In this document: positions 10,214 through 20,641 of the stretch, piece after piece
Numbering within the stretch: position 1 is the first letter of the stretch
How the letters are laid out: each line of letters starts with the position of its first letter
Made by a program: the position numbers and the translations under genes
Origin: Phytopseudomonas flavescens
Lineage (GTDB): Bacteria; Pseudomonadota; Gammaproteobacteria; Pseudomonadales; Pseudomonadaceae
Assembly: GCF_900100535.1 (NCBI RefSeq)
Contig: NZ_FNDG01000008.1
Location: 62,001-126,000, forward strand
Length of the DNA stretch: 64,000 nt
Reading direction: 5' to 3'
The notes under the pieces: generated by a model
What the model was told of the DNA's origin: nothing
Database searches by the model: none
The model's input: the letters and a program-made list of their open reading frames with translations, nothing else

Positions 10214-11377
10214 TCAGTAGGCTGACTGGTAGATCGCCAGCGCATGAGCCTCGGTCATCGGCCGGGGATTATTGGCCAGAAGGCGCTCATGCAGCATGGC
10301 ATCGGTGGCGAGTCGCGGCAGGAGCGCCTGATCCACGCCGACATCACGCAACCGTGCGGGCAAGCCGCTGCGTTCACTGAGGTCGGCCAGTTCGACGATG
10401 AATTGCTCGGCATGATCCGTGGCGTCCCCATCGCGCAGACGTTCGCCCAGCAACAGCGGCGCCAGCTCCTCGTACAGGGGCGCCGCGACCGATGCATTGA
10501 AGCCCAGTACATGGGGCAACAACACCGCCGTGCTCACCCCATGGGGCACCTGGCAATGTCCACCCAGGGGGTAGGCCAGGGCATGCACGGCGGCGAGCGG
10601 CGCATTGGCATAGGCCTGGCCAGCGAGGCAGGCTCCCAGCAACATGGCCTGGCGTGCCTGGCGATTACTGCCGTCATGCACCGCCTCTTCAAGATGGGCA
10701 CCGAGCAACCGCAAGGCCTCGCGAGCGAGCATGTCCGACAGCGGATTCTTGCGCCGCGCCCCGGTATACGCCTCGACTGCATGCCCCATCGCCAACATGC
10801 CGCAGGCCGCGGTAATCGGCGCGGGCAATTGCAGGGTAAGATCGGCATCCAGCAGTGCCAGATCCGGCAGCAGACGGGACGACACTGCCGCAATCCGGGT
10901 AGCGTGCTTCGTGGTAACCACCGCGATGGGCGTGACTTCGGAGCCACTTCCGGCAGTGGTCGGCACCTGGATCAACGGCAATCGCTGGCCCAAAGCCTTG
11001 TCGACGCCGTACAGGTCGCCAAGCGCCTGCCGGCACTCGGGATGGGCCAACAGTGCCGCCAACTTGGCGACGTCCAGAGAGCTTCCGCCGCCGAAACCGA
11101 TGATCAACCCGGCCTGAACGTTTTTGGCGAATCGCGCTGCGTCGCTTACCACGTGCTCCGGCGCTCCGGCCGTCACCTCGTCGAAGACGTGCAAGGCTAC
11201 GTCACTGCGTGCGAAAGCGGCCCGTAGGTCGTCGAAAAAACCGAGCCGGGCGACGCCGACATCGGTGACCAGCGCCACAGGACGTGCGCCCCACGCACGA
11301 CACAGTGGCACCAACCGCTGCACGGCTCCCGGTTCGCAGATAAGGTGGGCGGCGGTGGCAAAGCTGAATGGCTGCAT
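10214..11377 (-). CDS. Iron-containing (group III) alcohol dehydrogenase-like, altered metal site
   Basis: The 387-residue product has the family layout: the NAD(P)-binding GFGGGSSLDVAK at residues 94-105, VPTTAGSGSEVTP at 138-150, and a helical metal-binding C-terminal domain. Two usual metal-site residues have changed. The Asp of the GxDxxxHAxE motif is Leu195 (GMLAMGHAVEAY), and the His normally in HAxAHPLGG is Tyr269 (HALAYPLGG). His199, His265 and His279 remain. The enzyme may therefore bind metal weakly or be metal-free, as maleylacetate reductases of this superfamily are. Substrate unknown; annotation as a working alcohol dehydrogenase should be cautious. GAGGAATGCGAC precedes the start. 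Confidence 0.8.
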   Translation of the reverse strand: MQPFSFATAAHLICEPGAVQRLVPLCRAWGARPVALVTDVGVARLGFFDDLRAAFARSDVALHVFDEVTAGAPEHVVSDAARFAKNVQAGLIIGFGGGSSLDVAKLAALLAHPECRQALGDLYGVDKALGQRLPLIQVPTTAGSGSEVTPIAVVTTKHATRIAAVSSRLLPDLALLDADLTLQLPAPITAACGMLAMGHAVEAYTGARRKNPLSDMLAREALRLLGAHLEEAVHDGSNRQARQAMLLGACLAGQAYANAPLAAVHALAYPLGGHCQVPHGVSTAVLLPHVLGFNASVAAPLYEELAPLLLGERLRDGDATDHAEQFIVELADLSERSGLPARLRDVGVDQALLPRLATDAMLHERLLANNPRPMTEAHALAIYQSAY

Positions 11378-11782
11378 GTCGCATTCCTCTTGTCATGATG
11401 CGCTCGGATGGCGGCCATGCTCCTGATGAACGACGACCCAGTCAGACGCCGGCCCCTCACATCCATACTAGGCCGGGATGCACCATCTGCCCGGAAAAGC
11501 CCCGCAGGTCGCCGTTCGTCGACTTTCCAGGCGCGGCAGCACGTACTGCGGGCCGCGGCATCGCGCCGCTCGGCATTCTCCTGAGAATCCGCCCTCCGAC
11601 CTCGCAGCCCGGCAGCCATGGGCCTTCCCGGTCTTGCACCGGGGTGCCGGCGCGGCCGATCGACAATCGCGCGTGGAAAAAGTGCTAGTCCATCCCGTTC
11701 TTGCCGTTATGACACATCCGCCTAAGGGGCATCAGCAGACGGACATAGACTGAACTCATCGAAGCGAGAAATGAGGTGACTC
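11378..11782. other. Intergenic region between divergent genes
   Basis: The 405-bp stretch separates the alcohol-dehydrogenase-like gene (minus) from the coiled-coil gene (plus) and must hold both promoters. I see no gene, no strong -35/-10 pair and no repeat. A GAAATGAGGTG ribosome site lies at its end. Confidence 0.5.
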
Positions 11783-12283
11783 ATGCCCCTTTCTATCGAT
11801 GGCATGAATATCGGTCAGTACAGCAGCCGCCCGGCCAACTTCGGCAGTGGCCTGCAAGCCACCGCTCTGGAGCGGGTAGCCTCGGCCACCCAGCGCCTGA
11901 GCGAAACCCAGGATCGGCTGCTCGAGCGCCAGCGGTTCGATCAGGATCGCCAGGAGCAATTGCGCGAGGCGCGAGAGCAGCGTATCGATCAACAGGAGCA
12001 AACCCAAAGCCGCGCCACCAATGTCAGCGAACAGCGCGAGAGCGCCTCCCGCGCGCTTGACGAGCAGTTGCGCGAACAGCGACTGGAAGCCCAGCAGGAG
12101 CAGCGCGAGGAGAACCTCAATCCGTTGTCAGCCGAGAATCTGGCCAGGCAGCGAGTGCAACCTGACAATACCACCGTGACCAGCACGACCGACCAAGTCG
12201 CTCCGCGACTGGCAGCGCAGGCGATATCAACTTATCGCCAGACCGAGTCACCGGACTTCATCGGGCGCAGTCTCGTGGCCTGA
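11783..12283 (+). CDS. Coiled-coil protein of unknown function
   Basis: The 166-residue protein has no signal peptide. A short N-terminal segment (MPLSIDGMNIGQYSS) is followed by a very charged Gln/Glu/Arg-rich region at residues 30-115, with heptad-like spacing predicting one long coiled coil. An ordered C-terminus (LAAQAISTYRQTESPDFIGRS) follows. The C-terminal AIS-x-Y pattern loosely recalls the end of the SprA-like protein at 59354-60100. It stands alone between a long intergenic region and a terminator. TGAGGTGACTC precedes the ATG. I do not recognise a family. Confidence 0.65.
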   Translation: MPLSIDGMNIGQYSSRPANFGSGLQATALERVASATQRLSETQDRLLERQRFDQDRQEQLREAREQRIDQQEQTQSRATNVSEQRESASRALDEQLREQRLEAQQEQREENLNPLSAENLARQRVQPDNTTVTSTTDQVAPRLAAQAISTYRQTESPDFIGRSLVA

Positions 12284-12291
12284 CGAACCAA

Positions 12292-12338
12292 ACGGGCCTT
12301 GCATGGCGCCATTCATCCCGACGTCATGCAAGGCCCGT
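12292..12338. terminator. Long hairpin between convergent genes
   Basis: ACGGGCCTTGCATG (12292-12305) and its exact complement (12325-12338) form a 14-bp perfect stem with a 19-nt loop. It lies 9 nt after the coiled-coil gene. An ATTCAATT tail follows rather than a clean T-run. Confidence 0.6.
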
Positions 12339-12367
12339 ATTCAATTACCTGACGACCCAACGGTGAT

Positions 12368-12397
12368 CGTGCGCCTGCCCGAGGGAGCAGGCGCACG
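12368..12397 (-). terminator. Hairpin after the HPF-like gene
   Basis: CGTGCGCCTGC (12368-12378) and GCAGGCGCACG (12387-12397) form a perfect 11-bp stem with an 8-nt loop, immediately beyond the HPF-like stop codon. No T-run on the minus strand is visible. Confidence 0.55.
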
Positions 12398-12403
12398 AGA
12401 CGG

Positions 12404-12826
12404 TCACTGTCGGTCGAGTGCTTCCTGACGCTCCAGAAACTCTTCCTGCAACAACGCATCGGAGTTTTCCGCTTCGTCGGTCTCCAGCTCCTGTTCGAGG
12501 TGCCCGGTACCGACCGCCTTGTTCTCCAGCTTGCCCACCAGATGTTCAAGGGCATGGCGCATCTTTTCGGCGGCCCCCTCAACCGCCTGGTCAAGGGACT
12601 CCGCCTTGTGGGTGACCGAGAGCGGCTGGTGGCCCTTGGGCCTGGCCTCGATCTGGCAGCGCTTGTCATCGGCGCCGCTCTTGCTGCCATTTTCGTCGCT
12701 GATGTGCACTTCGACACGCGACAGGAACTCCTCGTAACGTTCCAGACGATCCGCCACCGACGCGCTCACCCACTCCTGGAGTCGCGCACTGCCTTCGATA
12801 TGGTTGCTGTTCACTTGAACCTGCAT
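12404..12826 (-). CDS. HPF/RaiA-family ribosome-associated protein
   Basis: The 140-residue protein resembles the ribosome hibernation factor fold (sigma54-modulation/S30EA domain) over residues 1-105: MQVQVNSNHIEGSARLQEWV, then RLERYEEFLSRVEVHISDENG and CQIEARPKGHQPLSVTHKAESLDQAV. Such proteins bind the 30S subunit in stationary phase. The standard Pseudomonas hpf gene sits next to rpoN, so this is a second, stand-alone member. It has an acidic tail of about 35 residues (EQELETDEAENSDALLQEEF) that short HPF lacks. GCGAGGAAGACC precedes the ATG. Confidence 0.8.
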   Translation of the reverse strand: MQVQVNSNHIEGSARLQEWVSASVADRLERYEEFLSRVEVHISDENGSKSGADDKRCQIEARPKGHQPLSVTHKAESLDQAVEGAAEKMRHALEHLVGKLENKAVGTGHLEQELETDEAENSDALLQEEFLERQEALDRQ

Positions 12827-12969
12827 GGTCTTCCTCGCTTTTGACGGGTCTGCACTCTTGGAGGCGATGGGCCGGAACTAGGTTCCTGCTGTTTGCCCTT
12901 GAGCATAAGAACCTGCTCATGATCGTTGTATCTCTGGGAACTCATATTCCCATGAATCGACGTCGATAA

Positions 12970-13099
12970 GGCGGAAGCAGCCGTAGGGTGGATCGGGGCG
13001 CGTAGCCGACGCTTCGCCTACGCGGCCCGACCCGTCCACCGCTCTGCAATCGCGATGGTGGATGAAAAGAGCGTCATCCACCCTACGGCTGCTTCCGCC
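12970..13099. repeat. 130-bp repeat element with perfect 24-bp terminal inverted repeats
   Basis: The first 24 bp (12970-12993) are the exact reverse complement of the last 24 bp (13076-13099). The interior holds further GTAGG/CCTACG and GTCCACC/GGTGGAT complementary pieces and no gene. The 68 bp at 13032-13099 recur at 17611-17678 with three mismatches, in the same orientation. It looks like a small non-autonomous or REP-like dispersed element. Confidence 0.8.
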
Positions 13100-13186
13100 A
13101 CTTTGCGGTCATTGCAGATGGAATCACGTCGACAGGTTGTGGACAGGCTCCAAAGTACGCAGTACAGGGAGACAGCAGAGATCCGA

Positions 13187-13789
13187 TCAGAAACGGTCGC
13201 GGATCACCACCTCGTCGAATGGCAGCTTGCCTATCCGCGGCTTGGCATCGAGCGCTTTCTTGCCCACGGCGACCATCAGACCGATCACGTGGTTCTCTGG
13301 CAGTTTGATCAGCCGGGCCACGGCGTCGAAGTCGAAGCCATCCATCGGGCAGGTGTCCAGCCCTCTGCCCCGCGCAGCCAGCATCAGGGTCTGCGCCATC
13401 AGGCCGCAGCTGCGCATGGTTTCGTCGCGCTGCACCTGGGGCTTGCCACGGTAGTAGGTGTCGATGGCGCCCGCCATGTACTGCTGCACCTCCACGGGTG
13501 CGCCCTCCCAAACCCGCTGAACATTGCGCTCCCAGCTATCGACCTGAGCGCAGATCACCACCAGCATCGCGGCATCGGTCATCTGCGCCTGCCCCCATCC
13601 GGCTTCACGGATTTGCTGGCGCAGCGTCGGATCACTGACTTCGACAAGGCGCACGTGCTGCAGGTTGAACGCTGAAGGCGCGAGCAATGCCAGTTGCAGC
13701 AGTTCGTTCTTCTCGTCACTGCTGAGGGTGAACCCGACGTCGTAGCCCTTGATGGCGCGGCGACTGCGGATGGCTTCGTCGATATGCAT
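13187..13789 (-). CDS. Nitroreductase-family FMN oxidoreductase
   Basis: The 200-residue product is a flavin-dependent NAD(P)H nitro/quinone reductase. The start IRSRRAIKGYD (residues 7-17) holds the FMN phosphate-binding S/RRxxK motif. LLAPSAFNLQHVRLV at 33-47 is the usual substrate and FMN segment. GLMAQTLMLAARGRGLDTCPMDGF near 130 and the end HVIGLMVAVGKKALDAKPRIGKLPFDEVV are characteristic. AGGAGTCATCC precedes the ATG. It is divergent from the MCE transport operon. Physiological substrate unknown. Confidence 0.88.
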   Translation of the reverse strand: MHIDEAIRSRRAIKGYDVGFTLSSDEKNELLQLALLAPSAFNLQHVRLVEVSDPTLRQQIREAGWGQAQMTDAAMLVVICAQVDSWERNVQRVWEGAPVEVQQYMAGAIDTYYRGKPQVQRDETMRSCGLMAQTLMLAARGRGLDTCPMDGFDFDAVARLIKLPENHVIGLMVAVGKKALDAKPRIGKLPFDEVVIRDRF

Positions 13790-14052
13790 GGATGACTCCT
13801 GAATCGCTGACGAAAAGATCCATGCTAAGCAACGCAGCGAGGCAAAACCACCGGCCTTTTACGATTCGATTCATCGCCTGCAACGATTCGTTCGAACCTC
13901 GCCGGCGGCACTCGGGAGCGCTCATGGGCGGTGATGAACGGCACACTTTTACACGCCCAGGGCCTTGTCGGCGACGGACAGGGTTTACAAGAAGCCCTCG
14001 AGGCTCTATTACGGCTGTCCCAGATGAACGTTCGGGCGTTAAGCTGTCGACC

Positions 14053-15183
14053 ATGGCCACCGTACCCTACATCACCTCCGCCACTTCCGACGCCAGCGTG
14101 CTGACGGTAGGTGGAGACTGGACGCTCGCCCATTACGGCGCCTTGTGTGGCGAGGTGGACGCGATCAGGCGCGGGCGGGTGGATGACCTGCATGCCGATC
14201 TCAGCGAACTGGATGCACTGGATACCGCCGGCGCCAGCCTGCTGGTGGAATTGCTTGGCGCCGCACGCCTGATCCAGTCACTGCCTGCAGCGACGCTCAG
14301 CGACGAGCGTCGCGCCCTGCTGGAGACCGTCGCCACTGCCATGCAGCAGGATCAGCCGGCCGTCGTGCATCCCAGCCATTCGACCTACCGCGAGTTCTTC
14401 GGCCATATCGGTGAAGTGGTGGAAGGGGTCTGCCACAAGGCCGTCGGCTTGCTGGGTTTCGTTGGCCTGACGCTCAGCAGCCTGCTGCTGATTGTGTTCA
14501 AGCCGCGCCGCTGGCGACTGACGTCGCTGGCCTCGCACCTGGAGCAGATAGGCCTCAATGCCGTGCCCATCGTCGCCTTGCTGACCTTTCTGGTGGGTGC
14601 CGTGGTGGCCTTCCTCGGGGCGACTATCCTGGCCGACTTCGGGGCGACCATCTACACGGTCGACCTCGTGGCCTTTTCATTCCTGCGCGAGTTTGGCGTG
14701 TTGCTTACCGCCATTCTCATGGCCGGTCGCACGGCCAGCGCCTTTACCGCGCAGATCGGCTCGATGAAGGCCAACGAGGAGATCGACGCGATCCGCACCC
14801 TTGGCCTCAACCCCATGGAACTGCTGGTACTGCCACGGGTGCTGGCCATGCTGATCGCCCTGCCGCTGCTGACCTTCATCGCCATGGTCTGCGGCATGGT
14901 CGGTGGCGCCATGGTGTGCATGCTGACACTGGACATTTCTCCGGCGATGTTCATGAACCTGCTGGAGGAGAACATCCCCATCAATCACTTTCTGGTGGGT
15001 ATGCTCAAGGCACCGATCTTCGCCTTCCTGATCGCCGTGATCGGCTGCCTGGAGGGATTCAAGGTCACCGGTAGCGCGCGCTCGGTGGGCGAGCGCACCA
15101 CCTCCAGCGTGGTGCAGTCGATCTTCGTGGTGATCGTGGTCGACGCCGTGGCCGCGCTGTTTCTGATGGAGATGGGTTGGTGA
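14053..15183 (+). CDS. MlaE-type ABC permease with N-terminal STAS-like domain
   Basis: The 376-residue inner-membrane permease moves phospholipid or other hydrophobic cargo across the inner membrane with the ATPase and MCE protein downstream. Residues 1-110 resemble a STAS domain (LTVGGDWTLAHYG, LHADLSELDALDTAGASLLVELL). The rest is the MlaE fold with about five membrane segments and the conserved TAILMAGRTASAFTAQIGSMKANEEIDAIRT-type EQ-helix region at about 225-255. I chose the ATG at 14053 because family members begin there. No strong ribosome site is seen, and an upstream extension in frame lacks family resemblance. It overlaps the ATPase start by 4 nt. Confidence 0.88.
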   Translation: MATVPYITSATSDASVLTVGGDWTLAHYGALCGEVDAIRRGRVDDLHADLSELDALDTAGASLLVELLGAARLIQSLPAATLSDERRALLETVATAMQQDQPAVVHPSHSTYREFFGHIGEVVEGVCHKAVGLLGFVGLTLSSLLLIVFKPRRWRLTSLASHLEQIGLNAVPIVALLTFLVGAVVAFLGATILADFGATIYTVDLVAFSFLREFGVLLTAILMAGRTASAFTAQIGSMKANEEIDAIRTLGLNPMELLVLPRVLAMLIALPLLTFIAMVCGMVGGAMVCMLTLDISPAMFMNLLEENIPINHFLVGMLKAPIFAFLIAVIGCLEGFKVTGSARSVGERTTSSVVQSIFVVIVVDAVAALFLMEMGW

Positions 15184-15959
15184 GCGGCGACGCGATCATT
15201 CAGGTGCGCGACCTGACCAACCAGTTCGGCTCGCAAGTGGTGCACCGCCACCTGAACCTGGACCTGTACCGCGGCGAAGTGCTCGGTGTGGTGGGCGGCT
15301 CGGGTACCGGTAAATCGGTGCTGCTGCGCACCATCGTCGGCCTGCGTCGCCCTAACGCCGGCGTAGTGCGTGTATACGACGAGGACCTGCTGGCGCTGCC
15401 CGCGCAACGTCGTTCCGAACTGGAACGGCGTTTCGGCGTGCTCTATCAACGCGGCGCCCTGTTTTCGTCGCTCACCGTGCTGGAAAACATCGCCTTGCCG
15501 CTGATCGAACACGCAGGGCTCAAGCGTGCCGATGCCGAGCGCCTGGCAGAAACCAAGGTGGCGCTGGTCGGGCTGCCCCGCCATGCGGGCGACAAGTATC
15601 CGACCGAGCTGTCCGGTGGCATGGTCAAGCGTGCGGCGCTGGCCCGCGCCCTGGCGCTGGAACCGGATATCCTGTTTCTCGATGAGCCGACGGCCGGCCT
15701 GGATCCGATCGGCGCCGCAGCGTTCGACCAGTTGATCCGCACCTTGCGCGATGCCCTGGGCCTCAGCGTTTTTCTGGTCACCCACGACCTGGATACGCTC
15801 TATACCCTGTGCGACCGGGTGGCGGTGCTGTCCCAGCAACGCGTGCTGGTGGCCGACAGCCTGGACGTGGTCGCCGCAACCGACGATGCATGGATTCGCG
15901 ATTACTTTCACGGCCCGCGCGGACGCGCGGCCGAACAGGCTTCAGCGAGGATTAGTTGA
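15180..15959 (+). CDS. MlaF-type ABC ATPase
   Basis: The 259-residue cytosolic ATPase powers the MCE-type lipid transporter. Walker A is GGSGTGKS near residue 39, the signature is LSGGMVKRAALARAL near 145, and Walker B is ILFLDEPTAGLDP near 167, followed by the H-loop VTHDLDTL. Translation likely starts at GTG 15180, whose TG is shared with the permease stop (GTGA overlap). An adjacent in-frame TTG at 15177 is possible. The stop abuts the next ATG. Confidence 0.9.
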   Translation: MSGDAIIQVRDLTNQFGSQVVHRHLNLDLYRGEVLGVVGGSGTGKSVLLRTIVGLRRPNAGVVRVYDEDLLALPAQRRSELERRFGVLYQRGALFSSLTVLENIALPLIEHAGLKRADAERLAETKVALVGLPRHAGDKYPTELSGGMVKRAALARALALEPDILFLDEPTAGLDPIGAAAFDQLIRTLRDALGLSVFLVTHDLDTLYTLCDRVAVLSQQRVLVADSLDVVAATDDAWIRDYFHGPRGRAAEQASARIS

Positions 15960-16877
15960 ATGGAACCACGCGCCCACCACGTATTGATCGGTATGTTCAC
16001 GGTGGCAATCGTCAGCGCCATCCTGCTGTTCGCCCTGTGGCTGGGCAAGTCCAGCGCGGACAAGCAGTTCAACTATTACGAGGTGGTGTTCACCGAAGCG
16101 GTCAGTGGCCTGTCCCAGGGCAGCGCCGTGCAGTACAGCGGCATCCGCGTCGGCGACGTCACCAGCCTGACCCTAGACCCGCAGGATCCGCGCAAGGTGC
16201 ACGCAAACATCCGCATCGACAGCGCCACGCCGATCAAGGAAGACACCCGCGCCCGGCTGACCATCACCAATATCACCGGCGGGGCGGTGATCCAGTTGCA
16301 TGGTGGCTCGCCCGAAAGCCCGCCCCTGAAGGCCGCCAAGGGTGGTACGCCAGTGATCGTCGCCGACCGCTCGCCACTGTCACGGCTGATGGCCAACGGC
16401 GAAGACCTGATGGTCAGTGTCACCCGCCTGCTCGACCGGGCCAACGCCATGTTTTCCCGGGAGAACACGCAGAACATCGCCAAGACCCTGCGCAACCTTG
16501 AACAGATCACCGCCAGCGTCGCCGAGCAGCGCGAGGAGCTGCACGAAGCGCTGAGCCAGATAAGCGCCGCCGGCCGAGAGGCGACGGTGCTGATGAACAA
16601 TGCCAACGGCTTGTTCGCCGGCCCTGCGCAGAACACCCTGGACAGCGCCGAGCGCCTGGTGGGCTCACTGGAGCGCACCAGCAACAATATCGAACAGTTG
16701 CTGCAGGACAATCGCGCGGCTCTGGATGGCGGCATGCAAGGCATCGGCGAGCTGGGCCCGGCCATCAACGAACTGCGTGACACGCTGGGCTCGCTGCGCT
16801 CGTTCTCGCGGCGCCTGGAAGAAGACCCCGCCGGCTATCTGCTGCGTAGCGACAGCATCAAGGAGTTCCAACCATGA
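15960..16877 (+). CDS. MlaD/MCE-domain periplasmic lipid-binding protein
   Basis: The 305-residue protein has one N-terminal membrane anchor (residues 7-28, VLIGMFTVAIVSAILLFALW) and one MCE domain at about 40-120 with AVSGLSQGSAVQYSGIRVGDV. A long helical C-terminus (about 150-290) is rich in Gln/Asn/Glu and would form a coiled-coil barrel or tube. MCE proteins carry lipids across the periplasm. It begins directly after the ATPase stop and overlaps the lipoprotein gene by 4 nt. Confidence 0.9.
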   Translation: MEPRAHHVLIGMFTVAIVSAILLFALWLGKSSADKQFNYYEVVFTEAVSGLSQGSAVQYSGIRVGDVTSLTLDPQDPRKVHANIRIDSATPIKEDTRARLTITNITGGAVIQLHGGSPESPPLKAAKGGTPVIVADRSPLSRLMANGEDLMVSVTRLLDRANAMFSRENTQNIAKTLRNLEQITASVAEQREELHEALSQISAAGREATVLMNNANGLFAGPAQNTLDSAERLVGSLERTSNNIEQLLQDNRAALDGGMQGIGELGPAINELRDTLGSLRSFSRRLEEDPAGYLLRSDSIKEFQP

Positions 16878-17503
16878 AAGCATTCGGCTGCGTCGGCATG
16901 CTGATGTTGACCGGCGTGCTCAGCGCCTGTTCGATCCTTCCGGCGGGTGAGTCACTGAGAGTCTACCTGCTACCCGGCAACCTGCCGGTGCGCAGCGCCG
17001 ACGCTCCCCGCGAAGACTGGTCGCTACGGATCAACCGCCCGCAGAGTAGCCAGTTGCTCGACAGCCCACGGATTGCCGTGCTGCCCGAAGGCGACCTGAT
17101 CAGCGCCTATCAAGGCGCACGCTGGAGCGACCGGGCACCCGCGCTGTTTCGTGATCGACTGATCGGCGCCTTTCTCGATGATGGCCGGATCGGCGCCGTC
17201 AGCAGCGACGACAGCCGCCTGCAGGCCGACCTGGAACTGAGCAGCGACCTGCGCGCCTTCCAGAGCGAATACCGCAACGGCCGGCCGGAAGTGCATATCC
17301 TGCTCGATGCCCGCCTGGTGCAGGCAGGTAACCAGCGCATCCTCGCCAGCCGCCGCTTCGAGGTGCGGCATATCGCTAATGACACAGCGGTGGAATCAGT
17401 GGTGAAAACGTTTGGTGCCGCCAATGACCAGCTTTCACGCCAATTAATGGATTGGGTAGTAGAGGAAGGCCGGCGTAATGCGCCGGATAGCAGCAAGCCT
17501 TAA
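16874..17503 (+). CDS. ABC-type transport auxiliary lipoprotein (PqiC/DUF330-like)
   Basis: The 209-residue product has a lipoprotein signal with lipobox LSAC (Cys19) and a family-typical body: LRVYLLPG, SPRIAVLPEGDLISAYQGARWSDRAPALFRDRL and a C-terminal amphipathic helix. Such proteins sit in the outer membrane and dock to MCE tubes. It closes the four-gene operon, overlapping the MCE gene by 4 nt. I recall the same four-gene order at PA3211-PA3214 in P. aeruginosa. Confidence 0.87.
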   Translation: MKAFGCVGMLMLTGVLSACSILPAGESLRVYLLPGNLPVRSADAPREDWSLRINRPQSSQLLDSPRIAVLPEGDLISAYQGARWSDRAPALFRDRLIGAFLDDGRIGAVSSDDSRLQADLELSSDLRAFQSEYRNGRPEVHILLDARLVQAGNQRILASRRFEVRHIANDTAVESVVKTFGAANDQLSRQLMDWVVEEGRRNAPDSSKP

Positions 17504-17589
17504 GCAGCGGGAATGCATGACGACTGTAATGTCCGCTGAACTCAACCGCAGGCAGGGTCGGGGCTGCAAAGAGGCGGTAGCGGTCATTT

Positions 17590-17678
17590 GTAGGGTGGAC
17601 GACGCGTCATCCGTCCACCGCTCTGAGATCGCGATGGTGGATGAAAAGAGCGTCATCCACCCTACGGCTGCTTGCGCC
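17590..17678. repeat. Second copy of the short repeat element
   Basis: GTAGGGTGGA (17590-17599) and TCCACCCTAC (17656-17665) form inverted ends. Positions 17611-17678 match 13032-13099 with three mismatches, including 46 identical bases in a row. This copy lacks the left end and part of the interior of the 12970-13099 copy. It sits downstream of the MCE operon and beyond the 3' end of clpB. Confidence 0.8.
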
Positions 17679-17756
17679 TTGCAACGCCACATCGCTCAAC
17701 ACAAACTATCGACCTGCCTCACCCACATCGCAATAACGAAACGGCCAGCTCGGGCC

Positions 17757-20321
<2,565 letters not shown>

Positions 20322-20396
20322 GGCGTCATCCTTCCTCTTTAAGGCAGGCCGGCGCGGTGGATGCGCCTGAATAAAGAACCTGCCGAGATGGAGCAT

Positions 20397-20424
20397 AGAT
20401 GAGGCCGATTGTGCGGGTTTCAAG
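20397..20424 (-). promoter_or_regulatory. Sigma32 (heat-shock) promoter of clpB
   Basis: On the minus strand, CTTGAAA (complement of 20418-20424) is a perfect -35 box. After 13 bp comes CCTCATCT (complement of 20397-20404), one mismatch from the -10 consensus CCCCATnT. It lies 76 bp before the clpB start codon. Confidence 0.85.
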
Positions 20425-20641
20425 CGCATTGGTATTGATGAAGGTCAGGAGAGCGCCGAGCGGCAGAGCAGAGCTCAGAACCTGTTCACGGTCTGTGTAC
20501 TTGGCGAATAGGAACCGTATCCCGATAGATCGACGGAAAAAAGCGCAAGCGGGTGCTCACCCTACGAAGGGCCGCTGGCCTTTCTGCTGTCATTCGCGAG
20601 GTGTCTCGTCGAGGAGTCGTGAGCTGGCGCCTGAGAACACC

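Noticed and set aside
20544..20572. Possible third copy of the CACCCTACG repeat
   Set aside because: Only about nine bases match, without inverted ends, so it may be chance or a remnant.
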